Positions 33,885 to 41,786 of a DNA stretch of 41,786 nt are shown one piece after another (position 1 is the first letter of the stretch; each line of letters begins with the position of its first letter). Below the pieces are notes generated by a model. The model was not told the origin of the DNA, did not search any database, and worked only from the letters and a program-made list of their open reading frames with translations. Made by a program: the position numbers and the translations under genes. The stretch comes from Gemmatimonadota bacterium (GTDB taxonomy: Bacteria > Gemmatimonadota > Gemmatimonadetes > Gemmatimonadales > GWC2-71-9), in assembly GCA_022562295.1 (NCBI GenBank), contig JADFPO010000020.1, positions 1 to 41,786 of the forward strand, read 5' to 3'.

Positions 33885-35870
33885 TCAAGAAAGCCTCTCC
33901 AGAATAAGGTTCTCACCGGCATCCACCCGACAGTGAAAATCCGGCGGGACGACGGTCGTCGTGCTGTACTCCACGACCAAAGCCGGGCCGGAGAATGCGT
34001 TACCCGGTTGCAGCTTCGATCGGTCGATGAGCAGCGACTCTCTCTCGTCGCCGTCGAACACGATCGCACATTCACCCAACGTGGCGGCCGATGCGTCGGC
34101 AGCTTGCAATTCGTGCTCAGGCATCGGGGGTTGGTCGGTGCGGGCCACCGCTCGCACGCGGACGTTGACGACTTCGGTCGGGCGTTTCGGATCGGCGTAG
34201 CCGAAACGGCGGTGGTGAATGTCGTGGAACGAGGTCTCGAAATCAGCGCTCATCGGCACAGAAAGCTCGTGGCCCTGTCCCACGTAACGCACGTCGAGCG
34301 AGCGTTCCAGCAAGAGTTGCCCTGCGGCGATTCCCTCATTCTCGTACTCGGTGTTCGCCCGCGTTTCCAGCTCGCCAAAGGCGCGATCCAACCGCTCATC
34401 ATCGAGGTCCGCCGCGCGCACCAGCAATGTGCGGGAGTAATCTCGCACGACATCCGCCAGGAGCATCCCCAGCGCCGACAACAGACCGGCCGCCCGTGGC
34501 ACCATTATGCGCGTGATGCCGAGATTGCGAGCCAGGTCGGCGGCGTGCATGGCTCCCGCACCACCAAAACACACCAACGTGAAGTCTCGCGGATCGTGTC
34601 CGCGTTCCAGCGAGATGACGCGCATGGCCCGCTCCATCGTCGCATTCGCCACACGAACAATGCCTTCGGCCGCGTCCGTCATCGACAGGTTCATCTGCGC
34701 CGCGAACGAGGCAATCGCGTCGCTGATTGGCTTGACCTCCAATTGTCGCTCGCCGCCCAGGAAGTGCTCGGGCGACAGCCGGCCCAAGAACAGGTTGGCG
34801 TCGGTGACGGTCAGCTCGGTGCCGCCCTGCCCGTAGCAAATCGGGCCCGGGGCCGCGCCGGCGCTGCGCGGACCGACGCGGAGTGATCCACCCGGATCGC
34901 GGTAGGCGATCGACCCTCCTCCTGCCCCCACCGTGTGAATGTCGATGACGGGCACTCGAATCGGCACGTCGCCTATCACTGTTTCGCTCGTGCGGCTCAA
35001 CTCTCCCGCACACAGACAGACGTCGGTGCTCGTGCCCCCCATGTCGAACGTGATGACGTTGTCGAACCCGGCACGCTGACCCAGCGCGAAGCCACCCACC
35101 GCACCACCCGCGGGCCCCGAGAGAATCGTCTGTACGGCCAGGCGCTGCGCCGCCTCCAACGACATGATGCCGCCATTCGACTGCATGATCCGCACCCGGC
35201 CGGATGTCACCTCATCTCCCAATTGCGAGAGGTACCTAGCCATGACCGGACCCACGTACGCATTCACCACGGTCGTGCTCGAGCGTTCGTACTCGCGGAA
35301 TTCCGGCAGAACTTGGTATGAGGACGTGACGAAGGCGTCGAGTTCGCTCTCGATGGCGCCGAGCAGCGCGTCCTCATGTTTGGGATTGGCATACGAGTGA
35401 AGTAGACAGATCGCCACCGAGTCCACCCCCAGTGCGCGAAGCGCATCCACCGTGGTCCGTATACTTTCGTCACTCAGCTCCCGCAGCACCTCACCCTGCG
35501 GTCCGACGCGCTCCGCCACACCGATCCTGCGCTCGCGCGGTATGAGCGGCGGCGGTTTCTCGACGTTCAGATCGTAGATCGCGGCGCGGGTCTGCCTGCC
35601 GATCTCCAGAACGTCTTCGAACCCCGCGGTGGTGACGAGCGCCGCCTTCGCTCCCTTGCGCTCCAACAACGCGTTTGTGGCGACCGTGGACCCGTGCACG
35701 ATATCGGCCGCAGCACCGTTGAGCAGATGTCGCAGACCGGCCAGCACGGCCTTTGCCGGATTGTCCGGTGTGGAGAGCACCTTGTGTACCCGCAGCTTCC
35801 CCCCCTCATCGAGCAGCACGAAATCGGTGAACGTCCCTCCCGTGTCGATACCCACGACCTTAGGCGTCAT
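33885..35870 (-). CDS. hyuA: Hydantoinase/oxoprolinase family subunit A
   Basis: 661 aa from the ATG at 35870. ASKHA-fold ATPase: phosphate-1 loop GIDTGGTFTDFVLL (7-20), HGSTVATNALLERKGAKAAL, EIGRQTR, then FDMGGTSTDVCL (phosphate-2), GAGGGSIAYRD, CFGGAGAMHA and the late SALGMLLADVVRDYSRTL. It is the ATP-activating partner of HyuB. The ATG overlaps the symporter stop (TGATG), so it is coupled to transport. A longer open frame reaches to 37565 but the extra part is antisense-frame noise from the symporter. Substrate class (hydantoin, oxoproline, lactam or ketone) is undetermined. Confidence 0.93.
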   Translation of the reverse strand: MTPKVVGIDTGGTFTDFVLLDEGGKLRVHKVLSTPDNPAKAVLAGLRHLLNGAAADIVHGSTVATNALLERKGAKAALVTTAGFEDVLEIGRQTRAAIYDLNVEKPPPLIPRERRIGVAERVGPQGEVLRELSDESIRTTVDALRALGVDSVAICLLHSYANPKHEDALLGAIESELDAFVTSSYQVLPEFREYERSSTTVVNAYVGPVMARYLSQLGDEVTSGRVRIMQSNGGIMSLEAAQRLAVQTILSGPAGGAVGGFALGQRAGFDNVITFDMGGTSTDVCLCAGELSRTSETVIGDVPIRVPVIDIHTVGAGGGSIAYRDPGGSLRVGPRSAGAAPGPICYGQGGTELTVTDANLFLGRLSPEHFLGGERQLEVKPISDAIASFAAQMNLSMTDAAEGIVRVANATMERAMRVISLERGHDPRDFTLVCFGGAGAMHAADLARNLGITRIMVPRAAGLLSALGMLLADVVRDYSRTLLVRAADLDDERLDRAFGELETRANTEYENEGIAAGQLLLERSLDVRYVGQGHELSVPMSADFETSFHDIHHRRFGYADPKRPTEVVNVRVRAVARTDQPPMPEHELQAADASAATLGECAIVFDGDERESLLIDRSKLQPGNAFSGPALVVEYSTTTVVPPDFHCRVDAGENLILERLS

Positions 35871-37384
35871 CACACTCGCCCGGCTACGGCCACGGTTGCG
35901 TCTTCTCCGTACACAAACCGCTCCAACTCGCCGTGGATACGCCGCACGGTCTCCGGAGACGGCGGCCGCGTGAAGCGAGAGACTATGAAGGTGACGATGA
36001 AGTTCGCCGACACCGACCAGACTCCGCCGTGCAGGCCAAGCGGGTGAGGTGCGACGACGATCGTGAGGTACAGGGTCACGAGTCCCGTGCCGATGCCGGC
36101 CAACACTCCGGCTTTCGTAAGCAGTCGCCGGGTCGGGAAGCAGACTCCGAGAATCGCCGGCATCAACTGCAACGCGCCCGCACCCGAGAGTGCCACGACA
36201 GTCACGAGGAACTGGAACGTGGTCACCGACAGGATGTAGCCGACGACAAGGAGGCCCAAGACAATCGCGCGGCCGACCAAAATGTAGTGGCCTTGGCTCG
36301 CATCGGGTGCGACATAGCGCTGGTACACGTCCCTGGTCAGCACGGTCATGTTGGCGTGCAGAATCGAGTCCAGCGTCGACATCGCCGCAGCGGTCGCCCC
36401 GGCGAGAATGATGCCGGTCAACCAGGCCGGGGCGTACGTGAACAGCAGCTCCGGGAAGATGCGATCCGGATTCGCGATGTTGGGCATCGCGATCGCGCCC
36501 CCCAAACCGACGAGCGCCGCGGGAATGTAAAGCGTCATGAGAAACAGGGGTGTCGTGGCCCCCAACCATTTGATCGTGCGGGCCGACGCAGCCGTGTTGT
36601 AACGAATCATGATGTGTGGTTGGAACACGATCCCGAACGACAGGACGATCATCAGACCAAACCACATGCCGGGCGTGAAGTACCCCTGTGGACCGGGAAG
36701 GCTCAGCAAGTCCGGCCGTTCGGCGGCGACACGCCGCCAGAGTTGTAACGGACCGCCGAACAGTTTGTACGCGAGCACCAGCGCCCCGGCCCAAATCGCA
36801 ACGTACATCCACACGGCCTGCACCACGTCGGTCCAGTAGACGGCTCTCAAGCCCCCGGCCATGAGGTACGCCGCGGCAACCACCATGAGAATGAGCGTGC
36901 CCACCTTGAACGGGATGCGGTCGCCCGATGCCACCGAAAGGATGTAGCCGAGGCCCTGGGCCTGAACTTGTATGTAAAGGATCGTGAACAGCACCGACAC
37001 GATCGCCACCACGACGCGCACGGCTTCGCTCTCGTAGAAGTCGGCCAGCATGTCCGCCGGCGTGATGTACTTGAACCGCTTGCCCAGCGCCCAAATGCGG
37101 GTGCCGAGCACGTACGTGATAGCACCCACCAATACGGTCCATGCACCGGCATCCCAGAATCCGATACCATGCGTGTAGAAGAACCCTCCGGAGCCGAGAA
37201 ACGCGAAAGCCGAGTGGTACGTCGCAACCACGGTGAGATACAATACGACGAACCCGGCCTTCCGGCCGTACAGTAAGAAATCCTCCAAATCGACACTGAG
37301 GCGTCGGTTTGCTACGATCCCCAGCACGATGGTGATGAGCAGGTAGATGAAGATGAGGCCCGTAGCCACCACCCAGGGCTGCAT
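35870..37384 (-). CDS. SSS-family sodium/solute symporter (large subunit)
   Basis: 504 aa with 13 predicted helices. SSS features: the start VATGLIFIYLLITIVLGIVANRR, DFLLYGRKAGF, ATYHSAFAFLGSGGF, GGLRAVYWTDVVQAVWM (the sodium-motif region), and a late STLDSILHANMTVLTRD. It imports the HyuAB substrate with sodium. Its ATG follows the small subunit's TAG directly (TAGATG, no gap), and its stop overlaps the hyuA ATG, so all three are translationally coupled. Confidence 0.9.
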   Translation of the reverse strand: MQPWVVATGLIFIYLLITIVLGIVANRRLSVDLEDFLLYGRKAGFVVLYLTVVATYHSAFAFLGSGGFFYTHGIGFWDAGAWTVLVGAITYVLGTRIWALGKRFKYITPADMLADFYESEAVRVVVAIVSVLFTILYIQVQAQGLGYILSVASGDRIPFKVGTLILMVVAAAYLMAGGLRAVYWTDVVQAVWMYVAIWAGALVLAYKLFGGPLQLWRRVAAERPDLLSLPGPQGYFTPGMWFGLMIVLSFGIVFQPHIMIRYNTAASARTIKWLGATTPLFLMTLYIPAALVGLGGAIAMPNIANPDRIFPELLFTYAPAWLTGIILAGATAAAMSTLDSILHANMTVLTRDVYQRYVAPDASQGHYILVGRAIVLGLLVVGYILSVTTFQFLVTVVALSGAGALQLMPAILGVCFPTRRLLTKAGVLAGIGTGLVTLYLTIVVAPHPLGLHGGVWSVSANFIVTFIVSRFTRPPSPETVRRIHGELERFVYGEDATVAVAGRV

Positions 37385-37651
37385 CTAGAGACCCCGAAGC
37401 TGAGCCCAGATCAGCACCGCGATGAGGGCGAAATAGATCACCAGGAGATAGGTGTACAAGAAAGGAAGACCGAAGAGCCGCGGTTCGATGCGGTTGGCCA
37501 ACACATACACAAACGGCGGTTGCGTGAGGGCAAACAGCCCCACGAACAGGATCACCGCAATCCACCCCGGTCGGGTGCGGGGAAGAAAGTGAGAACGGTA
37601 GACCGGATATGCGTCGCTCTCGACCTTGGAGTCGTCGCCGGCTGATGACAT
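37385..37651 (-). CDS. Small membrane subunit of the symporter (DUF3311/YhdT-like)
   Basis: About 88 aa from ATG 37651, with GAGGAA eight bases upstream. Two helices: WIAVILFVGLFALTQPPFVYVLA and LPFLYTYLLVIYFALIAVLIWA. The layout (two helices with Leu-Tyr-Tyr before the second, placed directly before a large SSS gene) fits the small partner proteins that pair with SSS carriers such as YhdT/PanF or DUF3311 pairs. First gene of the four-gene unit. An open frame 5' to it on the same strand (from 37791) is not convincingly coding. Confidence 0.75.
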   Translation of the reverse strand: MSSAGDDSKVESDAYPVYRSHFLPRTRPGWIAVILFVGLFALTQPPFVYVLANRIEPRLFGLPFLYTYLLVIYFALIAVLIWAQLRGL

Positions 37652-37770
37652 CGCTTGGCTTCCTCTTTGTAAGGCGGATATGACCGTAACGGCCAGCGAA
37701 GATAGGCGTTGAGAAGACGGACGGCTAGGAACCCAAGGTAGCCTTCTGCAAAGCGTGTCCGTTCCTCGGC
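37652..37770. other. Promoter-bearing gap of the symporter-hyu operon
   Basis: A 119-base stretch without a supported gene. A minus-strand frame from 37791 to 37552 runs across it and through the small-subunit start, but is out of frame with it; third positions are mixed. The operon promoter is probably here but no clean -35/-10 is visible. Confidence 0.35.
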
Positions 37771-37980
37771 ATGAAATGGTATCCACGGCACTGGTCGGGC
37801 CTCCGCCTGGGACGTATCCTATCCCACTGGCGAACGGCGCCAAAGCAGCGTGTGCCGGCGAAGTTCATCAGGTACCCCGACTCTTACCACGGAGGTTGGA
37901 CGCCCTGCCGTACCGTGCACTCGATCCACTATCAGCGCGAGTGGTGGCGACAGTATTTGAAGGAGAAGCCCAAGACTTGA
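37771..37980 (+). pseudogene. Remnant of an S9 prolyl-oligopeptidase gene (3' end)
   Basis: The plus frame ends VPAKFIRYPDSYHGGWTP, then CRTVHSIHYQREWWRQYLK and a stop at 37978-37980. This is the C-terminus of S9-family peptidases, whose catalytic His lies in YPDxYHGGW. Only about the last 45 codons are clear. Just upstream (37820-37840), bases TATCCCACTGGCGAACGGCG still resemble the family's Tyr-His-Ala-Leu-Arg-Thr-Ala codons but shifted by a base loss. No nucleophile Ser, Asp or start is left. Lies between two unrelated genes, so it is a leftover of deletion. Confidence 0.75.
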
Positions 37981-37999
37981 TCGGGTCAGGATTCGTTTC

Positions 38000-39172
38000 A
38001 TGCCACTAACCGATCTTCGCGTCGTCGACCTCACACGAATTCTCGCCGGCCCGTTCGCCACGATGATGCTCGGCGACATGGGTGCCGAGGTACTGAAGAT
38101 CGAGCGCCCGGGGGTCGGAGACGACGCCCGCGGCTGGGGCCCCCCATTCGTGGACGGCATCAGCACGTACTTCTTATCCGTCAACCGCAACAAGCGCAGC
38201 GTCACGCTCGACCTCAAGTCCGAGACCGGCCAGGAGCTTCTTTGGGAACTCGTCGAGTCTGCCGACGTGCTGGTCTCGAACTTCAGGGTCGGCGTGATGG
38301 AGAGCCTCGGATTCGGCTACGAGGAGGTGGCCCAGCGGGCTCCGAAGTGCGTGTACGCCGTCATCAATGGGTACGGAGCATCGGGGCCACGCGCTACCAA
38401 ACCCGCCTTCGACATAGCTATTCAGGCGGAGTCGGGGTTGATGGACTTGACGGGTTTCAGCGACGGCCGGCCCACCAAGGTCGGGATCTCGATCGCCGAC
38501 GAGATTGCGGGCATGTACGTGGTCCAGGGCATCTTGCTTGCGCTGTTGGAACGACAGCGCACAGATCGAGGCCAACTAGTCGAGGTGGCGCTGCACGATG
38601 CGATGTTGTCGATGTTCACGTTCCAGGCTCAGCGATACCTGTCCGCCGGCGAGCGGCCCCAACGGATGGGCAATCGTCACCCGAGCATCGCTCCCTACGA
38701 GACGTTCGAAGCGGCCGACGGCACGGTGGTGGTGGCGGTGGGCAACGAGACGCAATGGCGTCGCTTCTGCGAGGCCATCGACCGTGCGCACCTGGTCGAG
38801 CACCCGGACTTTTTGACGAATGCGGATCGCGTTGCCAATAGAGAGCAGCTCGAGAGCGAGCTCAGCCCTGCCTTTCAGAAACATCCGGTATCCTATTGGG
38901 AGGAGCGCCTAGGCGACGCCGGCGTGCCATGTGGCCGCGTTCGTGTCTTCAAGGAGGTTCTCGACAACGAGCGGCAAGCGGATCGGGGCATGATCGTGAA
39001 TATCGGCGGCGACGGGCTCATGGGCCTGGGGATTCCGGTGAAGCTCTCGGCTTCGCCCGGCAAGATTCGGAGTCGGCCACCAAAGCTTGGCGAGCACACG
39101 GAAGCCGTCTTCCGCGCACTGGGACACACGCAAGAAGAGGTCGCTGCCTGGCGTGCCGCGGGGGTGATTTGA
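38000..39172 (+). CDS. Class III CoA-transferase (CaiB/BaiF)
   Basis: 390 aa, ATG with AGGA nine bases upstream. Starts LTDLRVVDLTRILAGPFATMMLGDMGAEVLKIE, the family signature. Then ADVLVSNFRVGVMESLGFGY, INGYGASGPRATKPAFD and the catalytic Asp167 in GISIADEIAGMY. Moves CoA between carboxylates, as in formyl-CoA, carnitine and succinyl-CoA:substrate transferases. Four bases before the SSS symporter, so probably activates the carboxylate that symporter imports. It begins 19 bases after the S9 remnant ends, so its promoter must sit in or before that remnant. Confidence 0.92.
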   Translation: MPLTDLRVVDLTRILAGPFATMMLGDMGAEVLKIERPGVGDDARGWGPPFVDGISTYFLSVNRNKRSVTLDLKSETGQELLWELVESADVLVSNFRVGVMESLGFGYEEVAQRAPKCVYAVINGYGASGPRATKPAFDIAIQAESGLMDLTGFSDGRPTKVGISIADEIAGMYVVQGILLALLERQRTDRGQLVEVALHDAMLSMFTFQAQRYLSAGERPQRMGNRHPSIAPYETFEAADGTVVVAVGNETQWRRFCEAIDRAHLVEHPDFLTNADRVANREQLESELSPAFQKHPVSYWEERLGDAGVPCGRVRVFKEVLDNERQADRGMIVNIGGDGLMGLGIPVKLSASPGKIRSRPPKLGEHTEAVFRALGHTQEEVAAWRAAGVI

Positions 39173-39176
39173 CCAT

Positions 39177-40631
39177 ATGACCTGGATCCTCGATCACTGG
39201 CTCGTGCTGCTCATGCTCGCCGGCTACACGGGTCTGATGGTGTACCACGCGCTGGCGGGCAAACGCCAGACGAAGGGAGTGACGGACTACTACGTCGGCG
39301 GACGCTCGATGGGTGGCATCGCACTCGGCATATCCTTCTTCGCCACTTATTCCTCGACCAACAGCTTCGTCGGATTCTCAGGGCAAGCCTACACCTACGG
39401 AGCGCCGTGGCTGCTGCTCACGGTCACCGCGGTGACCTTCTCGTTCATCGCATGGAAGTGGATCACCCCGCGTCTGCGTGACGCCACGGAATTACTCAAT
39501 TCCGTGACGATACCCGACTTCATCGGGTTTCGGTTCGGAAGCAACGCGGCCCGCGTGGGTGCGGCAATCATCGTCGTGTTTGCGAGCTTCCTCTACATGA
39601 CAGCCGTATTCAAGGGCATCGGCAACCTGCTCGAAGCCTTTCTGGACGTGCCGTACGAAGTGGCCATCCTCATCGTGTTCGTCATCGTGATGATCTACAC
39701 GGCGGTAGGCGGATTCATTTCCGTGGTGAAGACGGACGTGGTGCAGGGCATCGTCATGATGATTGCCGCCGTACTGTTGTTCACCGGCACGGTGCACGCC
39801 GCCAGCGGCCTCGGCTCGCTCGCTGCCCTGAAGCAGAGCCCGGAAACGGCGAAGCTCTTCTCATGGGACGCCGCCATGCCGTTTCCGGTACTGTTCGGTG
39901 TCATGGTGGCGGGGACGATGAAATTCATCGTCGAGCCGCGACAGCTCGCGCGGTTCTACGCGCTGCGCGACCGCAAGGCAATCCGGAGCGGCATCTGGGT
40001 CTCTACGCTGGCGTTCCTGGGCGTGTACGCGTTGCTGATGCCAATCGGGCTGTACGCCCACAACATCCTTCCGCCTGGCACGGTCAGCGACACCGATCTG
40101 ATCATTCCCACGATGCTGAGCGGCGGCGAGGTGTTCGGGCCCGGTGTGGCAGCCTTTCTCCTGGTGGCCATGGTAGCCGCCGCGATGTCGTCGCTTGACA
40201 GCGTGTTGTTGGTGACGGGGTCGACCTGTGCCCGCGACATCGTGGGGTTAGTGCGACCGGCCGAGTCCGAGGCGGCCCTCATGCGGCTCACGCGCTGGCT
40301 CGTCGCGCTGCTGGCGCTCATTACCGCGCTCATCGCGCTCCGGCCTCCGGGCAGCATCGTGACGCTGACCGTTTTTTCCGGAAGCCTGTATGCGGCTTGC
40401 TTCTTCCCGGTGATCGTGTTGGGTCTATTCTGGCGTCCCGGGAATGGGACATCGGCCATCGCGTCGTTCGTGGTCGGGGTCGTAACGCTGTTGGGATGGA
40501 AATACCTCCCCTTCGGCGCCAACATCCACGAGGTATTTCCGGCCGTTCTCTTCTCCACCGTGGTATACGCAGTGACCGCCCATCTGGGCACTTCACACCA
40601 GGCCGCGGAGGTAGACGAGCTATTTGCCTGA
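39177..40631 (+). CDS. SSS-family sodium/solute symporter
   Basis: 484 aa, 13 helices. Features: GVTDYYVGGRSMGGIALGIS, ATYSSTNSFVGFSG, YTAVGGFISVVKTDVVQGI (TDxxQ motif), and AAMSSLDSVLLVTGSTCARD. It differs clearly from the SSS protein at 35870, closer to the monocarboxylate/proline branch. Ribosome binding site GGGGGTGA runs through the transferase stop. Forms a transporter-enzyme unit with the CoA-transferase. The stop is followed by an inverted-repeat region before the convergent PD40 gene. Confidence 0.92.
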   Translation: MTWILDHWLVLLMLAGYTGLMVYHALAGKRQTKGVTDYYVGGRSMGGIALGISFFATYSSTNSFVGFSGQAYTYGAPWLLLTVTAVTFSFIAWKWITPRLRDATELLNSVTIPDFIGFRFGSNAARVGAAIIVVFASFLYMTAVFKGIGNLLEAFLDVPYEVAILIVFVIVMIYTAVGGFISVVKTDVVQGIVMMIAAVLLFTGTVHAASGLGSLAALKQSPETAKLFSWDAAMPFPVLFGVMVAGTMKFIVEPRQLARFYALRDRKAIRSGIWVSTLAFLGVYALLMPIGLYAHNILPPGTVSDTDLIIPTMLSGGEVFGPGVAAFLLVAMVAAAMSSLDSVLLVTGSTCARDIVGLVRPAESEAALMRLTRWLVALLALITALIALRPPGSIVTLTVFSGSLYAACFFPVIVLGLFWRPGNGTSAIASFVVGVVTLLGWKYLPFGANIHEVFPAVLFSTVVYAVTAHLGTSHQAAEVDELFA

Positions 40632-40637
40632 TTGTTG

Positions 40638-40787
40638 ACGGCCACGGATCACAATTGTTGAACGCGCGTGACCTACAGCGGGCACGGATCCGTTCACGAG
40701 CATCGCACCCGGCGTAGTTTCTGAACCCCATCCGTGCTCGAAAAGATCCGTTGCAGCAGTGGCGTTCGCATACCCATCCGTGGCCGT
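40638..40787. repeat. 150-bp region bounded by 12-bp inverted repeats with nested repeats
   Basis: ACGGCCACGGAT (40638-40649) and ATCCGTGGCCGT (40776-40787) are perfect inverted repeats filling the gap between two convergent stops. The 7-mer CACGGAT occurs four times: direct at 40643 and 40683, inverted at 40730 and 40776, making a nested symmetric layout. ACGGATCCGT at 40684 is itself palindromic. Could be a two-way terminator, a protein-binding array or a degenerate MITE. No target-site duplication was found. Confidence 0.6.
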
Positions 40788-40788
40788 G

Positions 40789-41786
40789 TCAATTCCCCAC
40801 CTTCGCCTTCAACTCCTCGAAGAAATTAGTCACGACGTGCAACCTGGTGGTCGTGCCCGTACCACCGTCGATGATCAACATGCGACCGTCGGACGCGACA
40901 TCATACGAGCGCCCCGACACGTTTACGAAATCCCCGCGGAAGGCCACGGACGGTGTACCCACGGTCAGCTGTGGCTGGATCGTAATGGGCGCCACCATGA
41001 TCCGCTGCCCGCTGCGGTAATACAATCGTGTGCCATCTCGCGACCACACCGGCTCCTCGGATCCTCCCTCGCTCGATACCTGCCGACGCAAATCCGTGGG
41101 GGGAAACGGTTCGACGAAAATTTGGTTCTCACCGGACTCTCCGGACGTGTACGCGATGAGCCGACCGTCCGGCGAGAGCACGCCACCCCATGCGGGGAGC
41201 GGCGCAACCTCATGGGTTCGTGACTCGGCCAGATCGACTACGAGCATCCCTCTGCTGAAATTCCGGACCGCTACGAACCGTCCGTCGCCGGACCATGAGG
41301 TTGCCTGACCGTGAAGCTCGGGAAAGAGCCGTTGCGCTTCAGTCCCGGCATCGACAGCCATCACGTAAGTGAACACATCCCCGTCCTCATACCTAGTGAA
41401 CGCAACTCGTGCACCGTCCGGTGACCATATCGGCTCATCGTGGACGCCCCCGGAAGTCAATCGCTCCCGGCGCCCCGTTTCAATATCATAGATCCAGATG
41501 TCTTCGGATTGCCCCTTCACGAGAATCGCTATCCGCTTCTCGTCGGGCGAGAGCTGGAAAGTACCGTGCGGGGTGTCCTGGAACGGAAGTCTCTCGACTT
41601 GTCCGCGCCCCACCCAGGTCAACTGCCCCTCGGCCACGGCAGGGCCTGTCGCATATACGAGTGTTCCCGTTTCAGAAACGTCCCACTGGCTCACGCCGTA
41701 TATTTCACTCCTGACTCCGGACACGACGGGCACACCCTGACCGGTTACCTGCCATCGATCGAGATCAAATGGTTCGGCGAAGAGCG
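40789..41786 (-). CDS. PD40/TolB-like beta-propeller protein, C-terminal part (5' end outside window)
   Basis: The minus frame is open to the window edge, so the GTG at 41733 is not the true start. Visible part about 331 codons. It begins LFAEPFDLDRWQVTGQGVPV, a phrase typical of the propeller half of serine/threonine kinases with PD40 repeats in Acidobacteriota and Gemmatimonadota. PD40 repeats follow: LSPDEKRIAIL, WSPDGARVAFTRYEDGD, WSGDGRFVAVRN, LSPDGRLIAYTSGESG and WSRDGTRLYYRSG. An N-terminal Hanks-type kinase and a membrane helix may lie outside the window; that is inference. Senses or binds an extracytoplasmic ligand if so. Convergent with the symporter. Confidence 0.8.
   Translation of the reverse strand, partial: LFAEPFDLDRWQVTGQGVPVVSGVRSEIYGVSQWDVSETGTLVYATGPAVAEGQLTWVGRGQVERLPFQDTPHGTFQLSPDEKRIAILVKGQSEDIWIYDIETGRRERLTSGGVHDEPIWSPDGARVAFTRYEDGDVFTYVMAVDAGTEAQRLFPELHGQATSWSGDGRFVAVRNFSRGMLVVDLAESRTHEVAPLPAWGGVLSPDGRLIAYTSGESGENQIFVEPFPPTDLRRQVSSEGGSEEPVWSRDGTRLYYRSGQRIMVAPITIQPQLTVGTPSVAFRGDFVNVSGRSYDVASDGRMLIIDGGTGTTTRLHVVTNFFEELKAKVGN

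Noticed and set aside
35871-37565. Open frame extending hyuA upstream to give a 1226-aa protein.
   Set aside because: The extension lies inside the symporter gene in a different frame; hyuA has its own ATG overlapping the symporter stop and starts with the usual GIDTGGTFTDF region.
37552-37791. 79-codon minus frame across the start of the symporter small subunit.
   Set aside because: The first 45 residues look protein-like (FAEGYLGFLAVRLLNAYL), but the frame runs into the small subunit out of frame and codon use is mixed.
1-41786. tRNA, rRNA, CRISPR array or insertion sequence.
   Set aside because: No T-arm GTTCRANTC with a matching acceptor stem, no regularly spaced repeats, and no transposase or integrase motifs were found by eye on either strand.

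Overview
The window is about 42 kb of GC-rich (roughly 60% G+C), densely coded bacterial DNA. Many products carry Sec signal peptides and outer-membrane beta-barrels that end in an aromatic residue, so the organism is a diderm. The mix of genes (a large secreted BNR/VPS10-like propeller, a PD40/TolB-like propeller, an S9-peptidase remnant, a beta-helix/Omp85 fusion, a DUF4390 protein) fits Gemmatimonadota or a similar soil or marine lineage such as Acidobacteriota. That assignment is inference; no rRNA or other decisive marker is present. No tRNA, rRNA, CRISPR array or intact transposase was seen.

Layout. (1) 1-3370: a DUF3179 lipoprotein cut by the window edge and two outer-membrane barrel proteins. 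(2) 3439-4581, minus strand: a short Rho factor without the usual N-terminal helical domain. (3) 5172-10668: an NtrY/NtrX-like two-component pair, a candidate sigma-54 promoter just downstream, then a small membrane protein, a beta-helix/Omp85 fusion and a DUF4390 protein. (4) 10731-20432: a lipid locus. A HAD-IB phosphatase is divergent from a fatty acyl-CoA reductase carrying a decayed half AMP-ligase domain, which is followed by an alkyl-DHAP-synthase-like flavoprotein. These meet, tail to tail, a four-gene minus-strand operon: beta-ketoacyl-ACP synthase, TPR protein, YghO/bacterial-ceramide-synthase-like acyltransferase and DegT-type PLP enzyme. (5) 21032-26136: envelope polysaccharide genes (Wzi-like porin, NodB deacetylase, LPG-synthase-TM/flippase-like protein, GT4 glycosyltransferase, small anchored protein). 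(6) 26434-40631: small-molecule uptake and catabolism. It holds an APC permease with an ACMSD-type amidohydrolase, a secreted BNR protein, a hydantoinase/oxoprolinase pair with a two-part SSS symporter, and a class III CoA-transferase with a second SSS symporter. (7) 40789-end: a PD40 propeller protein cut by the window edge.

The most interesting part is the lipid locus. Fatty acyl-CoA reductase plus alkyl-DHAP synthase is the core chemistry of ether-lipid synthesis (acyl-CoA to fatty alcohol to alkyl-DHAP). Next to it lies an operon that could make an N-acylated amino lipid but has no recognisable serine palmitoyltransferase. The combination suggests an uncharacterised ether- or amino-lipid pathway.

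Two gene remnants bracket the hydantoinase/symporter block: a cytochrome c 3' end at 31879-32187 and an S9 peptidase 3' end near 37820-37980. Both run on the plus strand and keep their native stop codons, which points to past insertion and deletion there. Start sites, the promoter calls and the organism are inferred by eye, without similarity searches.
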